A DNA stretch of 22,061 bases, from the NCBI GenBank assembly GCA_937901865.1, contig CALDID010000047.1, positions 1 through 22,061 of the forward strand, read 5' to 3'. This document shows positions 14,833 to 22,061 of this stretch, piece by piece (position 1 is the stretch's first letter; the number at the start of each line of letters is the position of its first letter). A program made the translations under genes and the position numbers. This DNA comes from an uncultured Treponema sp. (lineage in GTDB: Bacteria > Spirochaetota > Spirochaetia > Treponematales > Treponemataceae). A model generated the notes under the pieces. It was not told where the DNA came from and ran no database searches. It saw nothing but the letters and a program-made list of their open reading frames with translations.

Positions 14833-15759
14833 ATGAATATGGAAGCATTTGTTTTAGGGTGCGGCGGAATGATGCCGTTACCATATCGACATCTTACGTC
14901 TGTTTTACTTCGTCGCGACGGAGATTTGTTTCTTTTCGACGGCGGCGAGGGAACTCAAGTATCATTAAGAAGATTAAATCTCAAATGGAAAAAAATTAAC
15001 GCAATATTTGTTTCTCACACCCATTCAGACCACGTTACAGGCTTACCAGGAATTTTGATGCTCTCTAGCCAAGTTGACAGGGAAGAGCCGCTTTATATTT
15101 ATGGTCCGCCGAAAATCGCTGAATACATTGAAACAAGTCGAAAAGTCCTTGATATGTACATAAATTATCCTATCATTGTGAAGGAAATAGAAGCCCCGTG
15201 CGTCGTTCATTCAGGCGAGGGCTTTTATATTCGCGCCTTTCCGCTCGAACATTCAAAGACGTGCGTCGGCTACACACTAGAAGAGCTTAATCGACCAGGT
15301 GAGTTTTCGCCAGAAAAAGCAGAGGCTCTCGGCGTTCCGCGCGGTCCGTTGTGGGGCAAATTGCAGCACGGGGAATGTGTGGAGGCAAAAAACGGCTCGC
15401 TTGTTACCCCTGAGCAAGTGTTAGGCAAAGAAAGGAGCGGCAGAAAGTTCAGCTATGTAACCGATACGCTGTATCTGCCTTCGATTGCGAAAGAAGTGCA
15501 GGGAAGCGATTTGCTTATTTGCGAGGGAATGTTCTCTGACGAACACGCCGACCAAGCAAAAGAAAAAAAGCACATGACCGCGCGACAGGCTGGAAAAATT
15601 GCACACGACGCACAAGTTCGCCGTATGGGATTGATACACTACAGTCCGCGCTACAACGACAAGGAACTCCCAGCCCTTTTAGAAGCCGCACAGGAAAATT
15701 ATCCCGACGCATTTTTGACGCGCGACCGCATGCAAATCGACATACCGTATATTGACTGA
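14833..15759 (+). CDS. rnz: Ribonuclease Z (tRNA 3'-processing endonuclease)
   Basis: RNase Z cuts the 3' trailer from tRNA precursors; it is needed where CCA is not encoded, as for both tRNAs in this window. The 308-residue length from ATG 14833 matches the family. The metal site is complete: HTHSDH (62-67), H140 (FPLEHS), D211 (YVTDT) and H269 (LIHYSPRY); H247 sits in the KHMTARQA motif. The N-terminus (FVLGCGGMMPLPYRH) is the normal start of the fold. A longer frame opening at 14704 would read through the ACGGYCGT array and is rejected; ATG 14839 is an alternative start. No strong RBS is visible. Single-gene unit with a terminator and an unusual upstream repeat array. Confidence 0.95.
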   Translation: MNMEAFVLGCGGMMPLPYRHLTSVLLRRDGDLFLFDGGEGTQVSLRRLNLKWKKINAIFVSHTHSDHVTGLPGILMLSSQVDREEPLYIYGPPKIAEYIETSRKVLDMYINYPIIVKEIEAPCVVHSGEGFYIRAFPLEHSKTCVGYTLEELNRPGEFSPEKAEALGVPRGPLWGKLQHGECVEAKNGSLVTPEQVLGKERSGRKFSYVTDTLYLPSIAKEVQGSDLLICEGMFSDEHADQAKEKKHMTARQAGKIAHDAQVRRMGLIHYSPRYNDKELPALLEAAQENYPDAFLTRDRMQIDIPYID

Positions 15760-15773
15760 CCCTTTTTTAATTC

Positions 15774-15817
15774 AAAATCCTAGCCATAGTTCTCAAGAAT
15801 TCTAGCTAGGATTTTTT
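15774..15817 (+). terminator. Intrinsic terminator of rnz
   Basis: AAAATCCTAGC (15774-15784) pairs perfectly with GCTAGGATTTT (15805-15815), with a 20-nt loop and a following T-run. It lies 15 nt after the rnz stop and separates rnz from the CRISPR leader. Confidence 0.9.
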
Positions 15818-15872
15818 CATATCTATCGCACAAACGTTCTTTATTTCCGCGAATAAAAAGCAAACATTCGTA

Positions 15873-15901
15873 TTGCAAATTTTAACTATATACAGTACAA
15901 T
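15873..15901 (+). promoter_or_regulatory. CRISPR leader promoter
   Basis: TTGCAA (15873-15878), 17-nt spacer, TACAAT (15896-15901) lie in the AT-rich leader, about 90 bp before the first repeat and oriented toward the array. A small dyad GTTC-GCG-GAAC (15935-15945) lies between it and the array and may be a leader motif. Confidence 0.65.
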
Positions 15902-15989
15902 AATTTATATTTTCTGCTATCATAAAATGAGAAGGTTCGCGGAACAAAGCAGTTAATCTTTTATTTTATAGAGAATTAGAGAATATACT

Positions 15990-16929
15990 GTCGCTCCTTC
16001 ACAGGAGCGTGAATTGAAACATAAAAGCGCATGCTGTAATAAGATTTAAGCGCACCGTCGCTCCTTCACAGGAGCGTGAATTGAAACCTAGTAATGCAAC
16101 CACGTCAAACAAACTTGCAACGTCGCTCCTTCACAGGAGCGTGAATTGAAACCGCCTGCATTAAAAATTGTTGACATTGTTTGAGTCGCTCCTTCACAGG
16201 AGCGTGAATTGAAACTGGTGAGTTGTATCGTCTTGTTGGTCGTTGTCCATGTCGCTCCTTCACAGGAGCGTGAATTGAAACGTTTTCATTCATACAATAA
16301 TGATATATGTATTTTGTCGCTCCTTCACAGGAGCGTGAATTGAAACTTTTGAAATACATCGACGAATACAATGCACAATGTCGCTCCTTCACAGGAGCGT
16401 GAATTGAAACTGTGCAATAAAGGTTGAAGAGACGTATGAATGTAGGTCGCTCCTTCACAGGAGCGTGAATTGAAACCGCTCCAAACTATCACAGCGATAG
16501 ATAGCGCGAGGTCGCTCCTTCACGGGAGCGTGAATTGAAACTCGTAAAAGTATAGTATTTTTGGTGATTGCTTTTGTCGCTCCTTCACGGGAGCGTGAAT
16601 TGAAACTTGCATACAATGCAGCATATTTACGCGAGGAAAGTCGCTCCTTCACGGGAGCGTGAATTGAAACTGTTACTCTGACATATAATGACCGTAATCT
16701 GCCTGTCGCTCCTTCACGGGAGCGTGAATTGAAACGTGAGTGCGCTCCCGTGGGCTCAACGTGGTAATGTCGCTCCTTCACGGGAGCGTGAATTGAAACA
16801 AGCTCGAAAATTCTGCTGTTGAGATGTCGCAAGTGTCGCTCCTTCACGGGAGCGTGAATTGAAACTGTTTAGGCGCTTGCCGTGCCGTAAGGTGAACAGT
16901 CGCTCCTTCACGGGAGCGTGAATTGAAAA
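15990..16929 (+). CRISPR. Type I-C-like CRISPR array, 15 repeats / 14 spacers
   Basis: The repeat is 31 nt, beginning GTCGCTCCTTCAC and ending GTGAATTGAAAC. Repeats start at 15990, 16057, 16122, 16185, 16251, 16316, 16380, 16446, 16511, 16576, 16640, 16705, 16769, 16835 and 16899; spacers are 32-36 nt. Each repeat holds a stem CGCTCC/GGAGCG followed by an 11-nt TGAATTGAAAC handle, the layout processed by Cas5d in type I-C. Repeat position 14 is A in repeats 1-8 and G in 9-15. The last repeat has A instead of C at its final base, marking the trailer end, so the leader is on the left and transcription is rightward. No cas gene is present in the window; protospacers are unknown. Confidence 0.98.
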
Positions 16930-16951
16930 TAAAAATATATGAGTGTACAAT

Positions 16952-18244
16952 TCAAAAAATACGTATCAGAGAAACAGGATTTTGTGCATTCATTAAATGG
17001 TATTTTCCAGCTTCTTTGCTACGCGAAATCGATACTTCAGTTACATCGTAACTGAGCTCCATTTTCTTTGCGATTGCAATAGCTTCTGTAAGAGTTTCCA
17101 TTGTTATCGCAGAAATAAGTATTTTGCACGCAGTATTTTTACGTTTAACATATTTCACAATATCCGAAAGTGCGCCGTTAGAGCCTCCTAAAAACACTGC
17201 ATCAGGTTTTGGTAGTCCTTTCAACACATCTGGAGCTTTTCCAGAAATAACAGAAACCAATTCATTCGCTTGGAATTTTGCTACATTGCGTTTTGTTAAC
17301 TCAACAGCATTCGGATTTTCATCAATCGCATAAACTTGGCATTGCGCACACAACGCCAGTTCTACGCTCACGCTTCCCGTGCCACTTCCAATATCATAAA
17401 CAATATTCTCATATTTCGGAGCAAGTTTTGACAGCACCACAGCCCTCACTTCGCTCTTTGTCATCGGCACAAAGTTTTCACCAGTATTGCGAATAAACAA
17501 ATCATCGTCAAAACCTGAAATGACACGCGTAATATCGTCTATATACGCCCCTCGCTCCACAAGTATCACTGACAAAGATTTGAATGACTGCGCTAAAAAG
17601 GTTTGCGCTTCTCCTTGATATATCTTTTCGTCTTTGTAAGAAAGTTTTTCACCGATAACAACAGGAAGGTCGCCTAATCCTGCCATACAAAGTTTTGAAA
17701 TAACCACATCAACCGTGATTTTTCCACCTGTCAAAAAAAATACACCAGAGAAATCGTGTGGCGAATGTGAGCAAAAAGCTCTCTTCACGCTCGCAACAAT
17801 GTCGCAATCCACCCCGTGCGCACTTTTTAAGAGCCAATTTTGCCACGATGTGTGCATTTTTGCAGCCAAATACTGAAAACTTGTAATTCCTGGAACAACT
17901 TCAACACTATAACCGTTCTTTTCCAACAGCGGAAGCAGAGTTTTACAACCGCTATAAAACCCCGTATCGCCAGAAAAGACAACACACGGTGGATATGTCG
18001 CCGATTGCGCTTCGATTGACGTTTGCCACGTTTCAAGAATATCCAAAATCTGTTCGGGGTCAATGCTTTGCTTCCATAATCCGTGCACTGTGTCTGGCAT
18101 ACTGTCAAGTACGCGCTTTGAACCGATAAGAAAAGTCGATTTTTCCAAATGACGATACGCAGCAACGGTCAAAGTGTCCCAATTACCCATACCAATGCCC
18201 ACCAACACACATTTTTTTGCAGGAATCACTTTTCCGTGCGCCAT
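16952..18244 (-). CDS. cbiET: Cobalt-precorrin C5,15-methyltransferase/decarboxylase (CbiE-CbiT fusion)
   Basis: This 430-residue protein joins two corrin-ring methyltransferases. Residues about 10-235 are CbiE, of the tetrapyrrole methylase class (GIGMG 16-20, SGDTGFYSG 91-99, VVPGITSFQ 117-125). Residues about 260-430 are CbiT, a class I SAM-binding fold (TKSEVRAVVLSKL, DIGSGTG at 284-290, AIDENPNAV). Together they methylate C5 and C15 and decarboxylate the C12 acetate of (cobalt-)precorrin-6B/7; the fused order equals CobL. GGGGTG lies before the ATG, 12 nt after cobK. Last gene of the metY-cob operon; its stop lies 22 bp from the last CRISPR repeat, with no terminator between them. Confidence 0.93.
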   Translation of the reverse strand: MAHGKVIPAKKCVLVGIGMGNWDTLTVAAYRHLEKSTFLIGSKRVLDSMPDTVHGLWKQSIDPEQILDILETWQTSIEAQSATYPPCVVFSGDTGFYSGCKTLLPLLEKNGYSVEVVPGITSFQYLAAKMHTSWQNWLLKSAHGVDCDIVASVKRAFCSHSPHDFSGVFFLTGGKITVDVVISKLCMAGLGDLPVVIGEKLSYKDEKIYQGEAQTFLAQSFKSLSVILVERGAYIDDITRVISGFDDDLFIRNTGENFVPMTKSEVRAVVLSKLAPKYENIVYDIGSGTGSVSVELALCAQCQVYAIDENPNAVELTKRNVAKFQANELVSVISGKAPDVLKGLPKPDAVFLGGSNGALSDIVKYVKRKNTACKILISAITMETLTEAIAIAKKMELSYDVTEVSISRSKEAGKYHLMNAQNPVSLIRIF

Positions 18245-18256
18245 AAAACACCCCTT

Positions 18257-19066
18257 TTACAGATTTGAAATCAATTCCACAACCTCATCAACGCTGTGCG
18301 ACTCTGTATTTTGCTCAAGTGGCTTTTTCACTAACAGCGAAATCACGTTGCACGCCTTTGCAGCTTCCAATTTTTCAAAGAAACCGCCCGCACTTCCGCT
18401 TTCTTTTGTTACAAGAATCTTAATATCGTATTCTCGGAACAAAGCCGCATTTAGTTGCGCCGAAAACGGACCTTGCATTGCGATAATATGATGTGATAAA
18501 AGCCCTGCCGCCCTACATTTCTCTATTGATTCAACCGAAGGCAACACGCGAGCAAAGATTCTTTCTTTATAATTAGGAATAATCGAGAACAAATCAATCT
18601 CTTTGCTGCCAGTTGAAACAAATATATTACCTATAGAATAACACGGTTCTTGATTATATGCAAGAAAATTACACAATTCGCGCAGATTATTGAATTCTCT
18701 GCTCCAAGAAGTGAGCAAATCGCAAGAAAATGGACTTTTTCTCTCCACACGAAAGCAAGGAACAGACGATTTTTGGCATGCATAAAAAATATTTTCGCTG
18801 ATTTTGGTCGCATACGGGTGTGTTGCATCTACAACAGCACGAAACTCTCCCGTTTTCAGCAAATTATAAATTTCAAATTGGTCGAGTTTGCCCACAAGGA
18901 CATCATTTATATTTTTTAAAAGCCCAAATTCGCCCAAATTCTCTAAATCTAATTTTCCATATTCGCTTGCAACGCTCACTTTCACTTGAATATTTTTTTC
19001 TAATAAGCGAAAAACGACTTCTCTTCCCTCTGTTGTACCCGCAAAAACAAGGATTTTACAGCTCAT
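18257..19066 (-). CDS. cobK/cbiJ: (Cobalt-)precorrin-6A reductase
   Basis: A 269-residue cytoplasmic enzyme, the normal length for CobK/CbiJ. It reduces precorrin-6A (or its cobalt form) to 6B with NAD(P)H. The N-terminal FAGTTEGRE (8-16), DATHPYA (80-86) and C-terminal TKESGSAGGFFEKLEAAK are family hallmarks. Its ATG overlaps the end of cobJ by 11 nt, which implies translational coupling, and cbiET follows 12 nt downstream. The enzyme acts between CobJ/CbiH and CbiET in the corrin pathway, so gene order tracks pathway order. Confidence 0.93.
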   Translation of the reverse strand: MSCKILVFAGTTEGREVVFRLLEKNIQVKVSVASEYGKLDLENLGEFGLLKNINDVLVGKLDQFEIYNLLKTGEFRAVVDATHPYATKISENIFYACQKSSVPCFRVERKSPFSCDLLTSWSREFNNLRELCNFLAYNQEPCYSIGNIFVSTGSKEIDLFSIIPNYKERIFARVLPSVESIEKCRAAGLLSHHIIAMQGPFSAQLNAALFREYDIKILVTKESGSAGGFFEKLEAAKACNVISLLVKKPLEQNTESHSVDEVVELISNL

Positions 19067-19829
19067 ACTTCTTTATATATCCGCGCGGCGTTACCATAAA
19101 CTCTTTTTCACCGCTTTTACAAACTATATTCACCCGTTTCGTCGTCGAATTGCCAATAAATACAGTTGAAAACATATCAAGCTTTTTGTTTTGCAGTTCT
19201 TGCAAAGTACAAATCTCGCTTTTTTCTCCGTCGCGCCCAATATTCTGCGCAATGCCGCACACCGTTTGAGTCGAAATCTCTTTTAGCAAAATCTCACACG
19301 CACGAAACAACGTATCTTCTCTCTTGTGGCTCATCGGATTGTACAAAACAATGCACATATCGGCTTTTGCGCACAATTTAAGCCGCTTCTCGATTGTTTT
19401 CCACGGCGTGAGCGCATCGCTGAGCGAAATCGTCGCAAAATCGTGCGCAATCGGGCTCCCCAAAAGAGCCGCACCACTCATCGAAGCCGAAATTCCAGAA
19501 ACAATTTCGATGTCCGCCGCATTTTTCTCCGCCGCTATCTCTAGCAAAGGGCTCGCCATTCCGTAAACACCCGCGTCCCCACTGCACACAAGCGCGACAT
19601 TGTTCCCTTTTGACGCAATTTCTAAAGCCTGACGACATCGCTCAATCTCGCCAGTCATTCCGTTGGAAATCACACGCTTGCCGCAGATGAGAGGCGCGAT
19701 TATGTCGATATATTTTTTGTAGCCGACGACGGTATCGACGCGCGAAAGAGTTTCTAAAGCCCGCCCGCTCATCTCATTTTGCGCGCCAGGACCAATGCCA
19801 ACGATGAATAAAGTGCCGTTTTCAGCCAT
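19056..19829 (-). CDS. cobJ/cbiH: (Cobalt-)precorrin-3B C17-methyltransferase
   Basis: A 257-residue tetrapyrrole methylase that methylates C17 and drives ring contraction in corrin synthesis. Motifs: GIGPG (11-15), VVGYKKYID (34-42), GMTGEIERCRQA (58-69) and CSGDAGVYGMA (82-92), the last two specific for CobJ/CbiH. ATG 19829 is chosen; it begins 1 nt after the TAA of metY, so it is coupled to it. A TTG at 19850 would add seven residues inside metY and is less likely. No separate RBS is visible. The organism context suggests the anaerobic (cbi) route, but this is not proven by the window. Confidence 0.93.
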   Translation of the reverse strand: MAENGTLFIVGIGPGAQNEMSGRALETLSRVDTVVGYKKYIDIIAPLICGKRVISNGMTGEIERCRQALEIASKGNNVALVCSGDAGVYGMASPLLEIAAEKNAADIEIVSGISASMSGAALLGSPIAHDFATISLSDALTPWKTIEKRLKLCAKADMCIVLYNPMSHKREDTLFRACEILLKEISTQTVCGIAQNIGRDGEKSEICTLQELQNKKLDMFSTVFIGNSTTKRVNIVCKSGEKEFMVTPRGYIKKYEL

Positions 19830-19830
19830 T

Positions 19831-21108
19831 TTAGATTGCTTGAAGCCCAATATCGATGTCTTTTATGATGTCCGAAATATTTTCAAGCCCGCAACTGACT
19901 CGAACCATGCCTCCATCAATTCCAGCTGCAACAAGTTGCTCGTCGGTCAGCTGACGATGAGTTGAAGAAGCTGGGTGCAAGACGCTTGTGCGAATATCTG
20001 CAACGTGAACTTCGTCGCTTGCCAGTTTCAGCGCGTCCATAAATCTCACAGCGGCACTTCTTCCGCCTTTTATGCTGATTGTAATCACGCCACTCGTGCC
20101 ATTTGGCAAATATTTCGCCGCGAGTGAATGATATTTGTCGCCCTCAAGCGCAGGATAGGTTACACTTGCAATTTTATCGCTTGATTTGAAGTGTTCAGCG
20201 AGCATTTTTGCATTCTCACAATACTGCTTCATTCTCACGGCGAGCGTTTCAAGTCCCAAATTAAGCAAAAATGCGCTGTGAGCCGCAGGATAGCAGCCAA
20301 AATCCCTCATCAACTGCGTTCTCGCCTTGATAATATATGCCGATGCGCCGAATTCTTTCACATAGCACAAACCGTGATAGCTCTCATCAGGCTCGACAAA
20401 GTCTTTGAAGAAACCCGTAGCCTTGCAAGCCGCTTCCCAATCGAATTTTCCGCTATCAACAATTACACCACCGCACTGCAAAGCGTGTCCGTCCATATAT
20501 TTGCTTGTGGAATGAACGACAATGTCCGCGCCCCACTCAAACGGGCGGCATAAACACGGAGTTGCGAACGTATTATCGACGATTAAAGGTACATTTTTCT
20601 CGTGCGCCGCTTTCGCCCACTTTTCTATATCAAAAACGGTGAGAGCTGGGTTCGCGAGCGTCTCTCCGAAAACTGCTTTTGTGTTGCTTTTGAATGATTT
20701 TATGATTTCGTCATATTGAGCATCGACGTCAACCCAAATGCACTCTATTCCGAGTTTTTTCAACGTGAATCCAAAGAGATTTATAGAGCCTCCGTAAATT
20801 GAAGAGCTTGCAATAAAGCTATCGCCTGCGTTGCATAGGTTCAAAATCGACAATAATGTTGCCGCCTGTCCGCTTGAAGTAAGCAGCGCGCCTACTCCGC
20901 CCTCCATATCGGCGATTTTCTTTTCCACCGCGTCGCAAGTTGGGTTTGCAAAGCGCGAATACATAAATTCAGTAGGCTTATCAAACAGCGCGGCGACGTG
21001 TTCGCAAGAATCAAAACGGTAAGTTGTGCTTTGAACAATCGGAAGAACTCTCGGCTCGCCGTTTTTTGGCGTATAACCAGAGTGTAGACATTTTGTTTCT
21101 ATCTCCAT
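19831..21108 (-). CDS. metY: O-acetylhomoserine sulfhydrylase (MetY-type PLP enzyme)
   Basis: A 425-residue cytoplasmic PLP enzyme of the Cys/Met metabolism family, with a typical MetY length. It makes homocysteine from O-acetylhomoserine and sulfide (or methionine with methanethiol). Landmarks: YSRFANPT (50-57), SSGQAA (78-83), DNTFATP (178-184) and the PLP lysine K203 in STSKYMDGHA, then GGVIVDSGKFDW, typical of MetY. The start at 21108 is set by GAGGAAAG just upstream; an in-frame ATG at 21144 lacks it. First gene of the operon with cobJ-cobK-cbiET, from the promoter at 21178-21206. No SAM or cobalamin riboswitch is seen in the 60-nt leader. A cystathionine lyase-type activity cannot be excluded. 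Confidence 0.93.
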   Translation of the reverse strand: MEIETKCLHSGYTPKNGEPRVLPIVQSTTYRFDSCEHVAALFDKPTEFMYSRFANPTCDAVEKKIADMEGGVGALLTSSGQAATLLSILNLCNAGDSFIASSSIYGGSINLFGFTLKKLGIECIWVDVDAQYDEIIKSFKSNTKAVFGETLANPALTVFDIEKWAKAAHEKNVPLIVDNTFATPCLCRPFEWGADIVVHSTSKYMDGHALQCGGVIVDSGKFDWEAACKATGFFKDFVEPDESYHGLCYVKEFGASAYIIKARTQLMRDFGCYPAAHSAFLLNLGLETLAVRMKQYCENAKMLAEHFKSSDKIASVTYPALEGDKYHSLAAKYLPNGTSGVITISIKGGRSAAVRFMDALKLASDEVHVADIRTSVLHPASSTHRQLTDEQLVAAGIDGGMVRVSCGLENISDIIKDIDIGLQAI

Positions 21109-21177
21109 AAATCTTTCCTCGATGAAAATAAATTCTTTAAACAAGAAATTTTAATCGCACTGCGGCAATTTAAGAAT

Positions 21178-21206
21178 AGTATAATCCCAAAGTCAGATAA
21201 AAGCAA
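21178..21206 (-). promoter_or_regulatory. Sigma70-type promoter for metY-cob operon
   Basis: On the minus strand, TTGCTT (21206-21201), 17-nt spacer, TATACT (21183-21178). The start of transcription would be near 21171, giving a leader of about 63 nt with a short CGCA/TGCG hairpin. Confidence 0.7.
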
Positions 21207-21220
21207 GTGTTAGAGAAAAT

Positions 21221-21253
21221 AAAAAAGACCTACTCAATTAAGAATAGGTCTTT
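21221..21253 (-). terminator. Intrinsic terminator of tRNA operon
   Basis: On the minus strand AAAGACCTA (21253-21245) pairs with TAGGTCTTT (21232-21224) across a 12-nt loop, followed by further T. It lies 7 nt after tRNA-Pro and just before the metY promoter. Confidence 0.85.
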
Positions 21254-21260
21254 CACGAAA

Positions 21261-21333
21261 TCGGGATGACAGGATTTGAACCTGCGACATCCTGGTCCCA
21301 AACCAGACGCGCTACCAGCTGCGCTACATCCCG
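21261..21333 (-). tRNA. tRNA-Pro (anticodon UGG)
   Basis: The acceptor stem is CGGGATG/CATCCCG and the T arm contains GGTTCAAATCC. The anticodon arm CTGG-TTTGGGA-CCAG gives anticodon TGG. 3' CCA is not encoded, so it depends on RNase Z and CCA addition. It follows tRNA-Val by 11 nt on one transcript. Confidence 0.95.
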
Positions 21334-21344
21334 TAATTTTGAAT

Positions 21345-21418
21345 TGGAGCCTGACGGGATCGAACCGCCGACAGCCTGGGTGTAAACCAGGTACTCGTAC
21401 CAGCTGAGTTAAGGCTCC
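21345..21418 (-). tRNA. tRNA-Val (anticodon UAC)
   Basis: The acceptor stem is GGAGCCT/AGGCTCC and the T arm GGCGGTTCGATCCCGTC. The anticodon arm CCTGG-TTTACAC-CCAGG gives anticodon TAC. 3' CCA is not encoded. First tRNA of the two-gene transcript. Confidence 0.95.
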
Positions 21419-21449
21419 GCTTTTAGCGTTTATCTCGCTTACGTTTAGT

Positions 21450-21478
21450 ACTATAGCACAGTATAAATTTTTTGTCTA
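21450..21478 (-). promoter_or_regulatory. Promoter of tRNA-Val-tRNA-Pro operon
   Basis: On the minus strand, TAGACA (21478-21473), 17-nt AT-rich spacer, TATAGT (21455-21450). It is positioned about 32 nt before tRNA-Val. Confidence 0.75.
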
Positions 21479-21507
21479 GTACTTTGCAAAAAAAATTTGC
21501 ATATTTT

Positions 21508-22061
21508 TTACATTTTTAAATACCACAAATCATCATCTCCTTTGACAAACTCAACCGCAGAAGCACTCTGAAACTCTGAGTTTGCATATAATGCGCTTGG
21601 AACACTCACTAAACCGCTCTCTTTCTCTTCTTTTGCGGAAAAATAAAAGCGGATTTCAATTCCGTCGAGCGCACCAAGGGAGCGTGCAAGCGAAAAAATA
21701 GCGTCGAGTGAACGAAGCCGCTCCTCAAAAGCCTCGCCTGAAAACAAAAGCTCATCGTCAGCAGAGACAGCAAGGCAGTCTTTCCACATAGACGAGCCGC
21801 CGCCAAGCAATGAAGCCCAAAAAGTGAGCGCGCACTCTTCAACAGAGGAATGAGAGGCGACAGAAAAACTCGCGTGGTTCTTGAGTGAAATGACAACAGG
21901 CTCACCCAAAAGAGAAACTTCGCTTTCCGTCTTTGCATTTTCATCGCCGCCGTCTACATCGCCCCAAAGTGCGCTAAAATCTTGCTCGTCGTAATCCTCA
22001 TCAAGCCCGTCATCATATTCAAACGCATCTTCTATAGAAGATGCGTTTGAATATGATGACG
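21508..22061 (-). CDS. Unknown protein (N-terminus off window)
   Basis: No family recognised. The frame is open from the right edge to the TAA at 21508, about 184 residues. The visible N-terminal part is very acidic (EDAFEYDDGLDEDYDEQDF); the C-terminal 130 residues are mixed alpha/beta with strands such as PVVISLKNHASFSVAS, a segment WASLLGGGSSMWKDCLAVSADDELLFSG, and an ending DDDLWYLKM. The first nine residues from the edge (SSYSNASSI) are encoded by the outer half of a 54-bp palindrome and may be an assembly artefact. An internal TTG at 21909 was considered as start, but the frame continues upstream with coding-like acidic sequence. No clear terminator is seen before the tRNA promoter. Confidence 0.7.
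   Translation of the reverse strand, partial: SSYSNASSIEDAFEYDDGLDEDYDEQDFSALWGDVDGGDENAKTESEVSLLGEPVVISLKNHASFSVASHSSVEECALTFWASLLGGGSSMWKDCLAVSADDELLFSGEAFEERLRSLDAIFSLARSLGALDGIEIRFYFSAKEEKESGLVSVPSALYANSEFQSASAVEFVKGDDDLWYLKM
22008..22061. repeat. 54-bp perfect palindrome at the window end
   Basis: Bases 22008-22034 are the exact reverse complement of 22035-22061, with no loop, centred on TATA. It ends exactly at the last base. It lies inside the coding frame. This is a common sign of a foldback chimera or graph end in an assembly, though a real palindrome is possible. Confidence 0.9.

Noticed and set aside
16105..16950. Minus-strand open frames with repeated SIHAPVKER / NSRSREGAT peptides
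   Set aside because: They are translations of the CRISPR repeats and spacers, a well-known false coding signal.
21109..21177. SAM or cobalamin riboswitch before metY
   Set aside because: The leader is only about 63 nt and shows no conserved riboswitch motif, only a small hairpin.
21483..21501. Terminator for the unknown right-edge gene
   Set aside because: Only a 6-bp TGCAAA/TTTGCA stem with a poly-T centre is present, too weak to call.

Overview
The window looks like a stretch of a low-GC, diderm, anaerobic spirochaete, most likely a Treponema-type bacterium. This rests on gene content and style: many lipoproteins and exported TPR proteins, a SpoIIE/STAS/HATPase partner-switching set without an adjacent sigma factor, a membrane-anchored TPR protein with an Mrr-like tail, and an anaerobic cobalamin branch. 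No rRNA or species marker is present, so the taxonomic call is inference. The window may be a whole assembled contig: its left edge lies inside a tandem-repeat gene and its right edge is a perfect 54-bp palindrome.

Layout. (1) 1-2725, minus: an exported TPR/coiled-coil protein followed 2 nt later by a membrane-anchored protein built of 113-116-residue repeats, cut by the left edge. (2) 2847-5883, plus: a divergent operon of TM-TPR-Mrr-like protein, calcineurin-like phosphoesterase and ParB/sulfiredoxin-like protein. (3) 5888-8530, plus: a promoter, then SpoIIE-type phosphatase, STAS antagonist and HATPase anti-sigma/kinase, closed by a hairpin terminator. (4) 8609-11871, minus: a pectate-lyase-like lipoprotein, a DPBB/SPOR envelope protein and a small exported protein. 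(5) 11872-12229: non-coding, with a 157-bp element bounded by inverted repeats. (6) 12230-14500, minus: a large InlB/beta-helix surface lipoprotein. (7) 14531-14799: non-coding, with an AT hairpin and a phased array of seven ACGGYCGT sites at 22-23 bp pitch. (8) 14833-15759, plus: RNase Z. (9) 15873-16929: leader and a 15-repeat type I-C-like CRISPR array without cas genes. (10) 16952-21108, minus: metY-cobJ-cobK-cbiET operon. (11) 21261-21418, minus: tRNA-Pro and tRNA-Val with promoter and terminator. (12) 21508-22061, minus: C-terminal part of an unknown protein.

How it fits together. The left half is mostly cell envelope and signalling: exported or anchored TPR proteins, a phospho-switch sensing through a membrane GAF phosphatase, and surface or periplasmic beta-helix and SPOR proteins. 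The right half is housekeeping (tRNA 3' maturation, tRNAs, methionine/cobalamin) with a CRISPR array inserted between convergent rnz and cbiET. The signals least explained by known features are the seven-site phased array before rnz, the inverted-repeat element with a related hairpin 2.3 kb away, the apparently catalytically dead Mrr-like and pectate-lyase-like proteins, and the single-base repeat switch in the middle of the CRISPR array.
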